A stretch of DNA of 64,000 nt from Chiua virens (taxonomy: Eukaryota; Basidiomycota; Agaricomycetes; Boletales; Boletaceae), in assembly GCA_019787685.1 (NCBI GenBank), contig JAHNUO010000020.1:525843-589842 (forward strand). The letters run 5' to 3'. A program made the translations under genes and the position numbers. Positions 62,147 to 64,000 of this stretch are shown here, piece after piece. Positions within the stretch are counted from its first letter, which is position 1. Every line of letters starts with the position of its first letter. A model generated the notes under the pieces. It was given only the letters and a program-made list of their open reading frames with translations. It had not been told where the DNA came from and made no database searches.

Positions 62147-62250
62147 TGTTCCAGTATATTGGTGGTGGAACAGTTCAAGAAGACTCATACTAACGGACAT
62201 GGAGTGGAGAATTCCTCGCGGGATGGCAAAAGCTATTCGATCACGAAGGT

Positions 62251-63153
62251 TTATTTGGAAATAATCTCCTTCGGCGTTACGATCATGTCTAGCTTCCAAT
62301 CGTGGTCCGTTACTGGAACTTGCCCTGCTTCCAGCAATTGCTGTTGAAGGCACAATGCAACTGACATGTCCGTGTAAGCTTGGTATTGAGAGAACGTAAT
62401 ATGAACTACCTAAAAGAGGTCGCGGGCGTTTGGCGGCGCCTACATATGAAGAGACGAAGCGGTCATAATAGCCTTTGCCGTGGCCTAAACGTGATAAAGA
62501 TGAATCAAACGCGACGCCTGCCAATGGGCGGGATCAGGGGCTGATCCAATTACCACCTTGCTAATGTGGGCTGGACAATAAACACTGACCTGGCATGATG
62601 ATCAAGTCGAGGTCTTCACAAGACTCATCCGAGACTGGCAAAAGGAGCGAGATTGGGGCCGTCGATGAGCTGAAACGAGGTACTATCGATCAAGTCACAT
62701 TGCTAATACCACTCTGCCGTTTCCCATCTCCCCATTCTGTCGTAGGCTCAGGGATACCCCATAGGCCTGTAGGGAGTGTTCGTAGGTCTCCATCATCATA
62801 CAGCCTCACGAAATCCATCTCCCCATCATTAGACGTAAGGCTCGGCACAAACAACTTTTTCCCTGCCCTTTACGGTGAACAAAACGCACATTCAAAGTCG
62901 TGTGAATCCCCTACCGGTGTCTGCCAGGATAGTCGATACCAACGCCATCGTCTGTACCTCCGCCGTGGGCATGCTGAGGTAGCAACTAATTGTCTTGGCG
63001 CGTTGAAACGCCGGAAGCGCGACGACTTTGCCCACGATCGCCTCTGCTAATCGTGCATCGCGCATTCGTCAGTCGTCCAAACTCGACGGTGGGGACGACG
63101 TACACTGAGTTTGCAGCTCTGCCTGCGTGAGATTGCGGAGCGACTTGGTCATG
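62251..63153 (-). CDS. 5-formyltetrahydrofolate cyclo-ligase (methenyl-THF synthetase)
   Basis: It starts MTKSLRNLTQAELQTQ at 63151-63153 and has about five exons. The second exon reads EAIVGKVVALPAFQRAKTIS followed by YLSMPTAEVQTMALVSTIL. Then come FVPSLTSNDGEMDFVR, LPTGLWGIPEP, DLDLIIMPGVAFDSSLSRLG and GHGKGYYDRFVSSYVG. The end is LVALCLQQQLLEAGQVPV, DHDWKLDMIVTPKEIISK, before TAA at 62251-62253. GVAFD...RLGHGKGYYDRF is the family signature, with the phosphate- and Mg-ATP-binding Gly/Tyr/Asp residues. The enzyme converts 5-formyl-THF to 5,10-methenyl-THF using ATP, returning stored folate to one-carbon metabolism. It is intact as far as I can read. Confidence 0.93.
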
Positions 63154-63412
63154 GACGACCGAAGTGCTTTCTTGGCGGAGCGCACCGCACTGATCGACAT
63201 CGACGACATTGAAGACGTGAAATTGGGTGCAGAAGCTCAGGCTGGGCGTGAGTCGGAAACAACTCGTGGCGGATCGTGACGAAAAGCCGACAAGTTGGCT
63301 CAGTTATTGAGCCTGCCAAGAGGAGTGGCGCTGATGCCCTCAAGCAGCGAGCCGACACCATGATATTTGACCTTTTGAGTCTTGTCCACGTTGTTTGAGA
63401 AACTGCAACAAG

Positions 63413-64000
63413 ATGCAACAAACGACTCGGAAAACGGAGCCAACATCGCCCGTCGCACCCGTCGCACGGGCCTCCAACGAACCACCGCGCGAACACCGCA
63501 GTCGCGCACCCGAATTCTACGGATTTGTCGCTCTATCATCGACGTCCGTCTTGTTCGTCGTCTGCGTTCTTTGGGCGCTCTTGCCAGACGAGTACATTCG
63601 CTGGCTAGGCATCGAGTGGTATCCAAGTCGGTGCGTGTCACTCTTGTCCATGTCTCCAAGGAGATAGTAATAATACATGACAAACAGCGAATGGTCGTTG
63701 CTTCTACCCGCATACTCCATCGTCCTGGTCCTCCTGACATATTTTGTATATTTTTCCCTCGCAATTGCCCACACCCCTTCATTTAGCGACGTTTGTGCGA
63801 TCGTCGGTAAGCACCATGTCTAAATGGCGGTAACATTGCGCATGCTAAATCCGCATTTCAGACACCAAGGGCCATCTTCCGGGGCTCACCACACCTAATC
63901 CGTATCTCAAACATGCCGACCCGTCCGTCATACCAGAGTTGTATGACATACCCATCGGCATTGTAAATCGTACTCTACGGTCCAAGATAAATGTGATACG
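63413..64000 (+). CDS. PIG-P subunit of GPI-GlcNAc transferase (3' end outside window)
   Basis: The start MQQTTRKTEPTSPVAPV at 63413 is followed by APEFYGFVALSSTSVLFVVC, VLWALLPDEYIRWLGIEWYP, then across an intron REWSLLLPAYSIVLVLLTYF, VYFSLAIAHTPSFSDVCAIV, and across another DTKGHLPGLTTPNPYLKHAD and PELYDIPIGIVNRTL. Two hydrophobic segments and the EFYGFV...WALLPDE...YP(S/D)R...W pattern identify PIG-P, a small membrane subunit of the ER complex that starts GPI-anchor synthesis. The reading runs open to the window edge. The gene is divergent from the cyclo-ligase gene, with 260 bases between start codons. Confidence 0.88.

Noticed and set aside
63152..63280. Plus-strand frame starting at ATG 63152 (MDDRSAFLAERTALIDID)
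   Set aside because: It overlaps the start codon of the well-supported minus-strand cyclo-ligase gene. It has a plausible donor but no in-frame continuation to PIG-P or another gene.

Overview
The window looks like nuclear DNA of an Agaricomycete (Basidiomycota). Genes are split by many short GT-AG introns of roughly 45-60 bases. Several families typical of mushroom-forming fungi are present: a Plavaka-type transposase, a FunK1 kinase, F-box/LRR-like proteins, a DUF6698-type protein and a GPI-anchored CRH-like GH16 enzyme. No tRNA, rRNA or CRISPR was found.

Layout. 0-6 kb: a small dsRNA-binding-domain gene (2.3-3.2 kb) and two related F-box/LRR fragments. 6.2-15.3 kb is a conserved block: ALY/Yra1-like mRNA export factor, glutamine-fructose-6-phosphate aminotransferase (GFA1), an epoxide hydrolase with an apparent frameshift, and a class I cyclic-nucleotide phosphodiesterase. 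15.3-22.8 kb is gene-poor, with a 57-residue microprotein candidate, a Ser/Pro-rich unknown protein and two small unknown genes.

23-50 kb is the accessory zone. A diverged block A (about 23.3-25.0 kb) and block B (about 41.7-44.8 kb, holding an intact EFM7-like methyltransferase) recur side by side as A'B' (45.3-49.6 kb), where the methyltransferase is a pseudogene. The 16.7 kb between A and B is absent from A'B'. It holds a Plavaka transposase broken by a solo LTR, a conserved unknown gene, an almost perfect 0.9-kb palindrome, a FunK1 kinase, an F-box-like gene and a DUF6698-like gene. The palindrome sits between the divergent starts of the unknown gene and the FunK1 gene, so each start has a mirror-image copy of the same upstream sequence.

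50-64 kb returns to conserved genes: a CFAP20-domain protein, the mismatch-repair ATPase MSH6 (P-loop coded across two 13-base exons), a GH16 CRH-like wall enzyme, a two-RRM protein, a RAD51C-like protein with altered Walker motifs, 5-formyltetrahydrofolate cyclo-ligase, and the start of PIG-P, cut by the window edge. GFA1 (UDP-GlcNAc supply), the GH16 enzyme (chitin-glucan linkage) and PIG-P (GPI anchors) all serve the cell wall; MSH6 and the RAD51-like protein serve genome maintenance. These links are functional only, since fungal gene order rarely implies co-regulation.

Limits: exon borders were set by eye from splice consensus and frame continuity. Family names come from recognised motifs, not searches.
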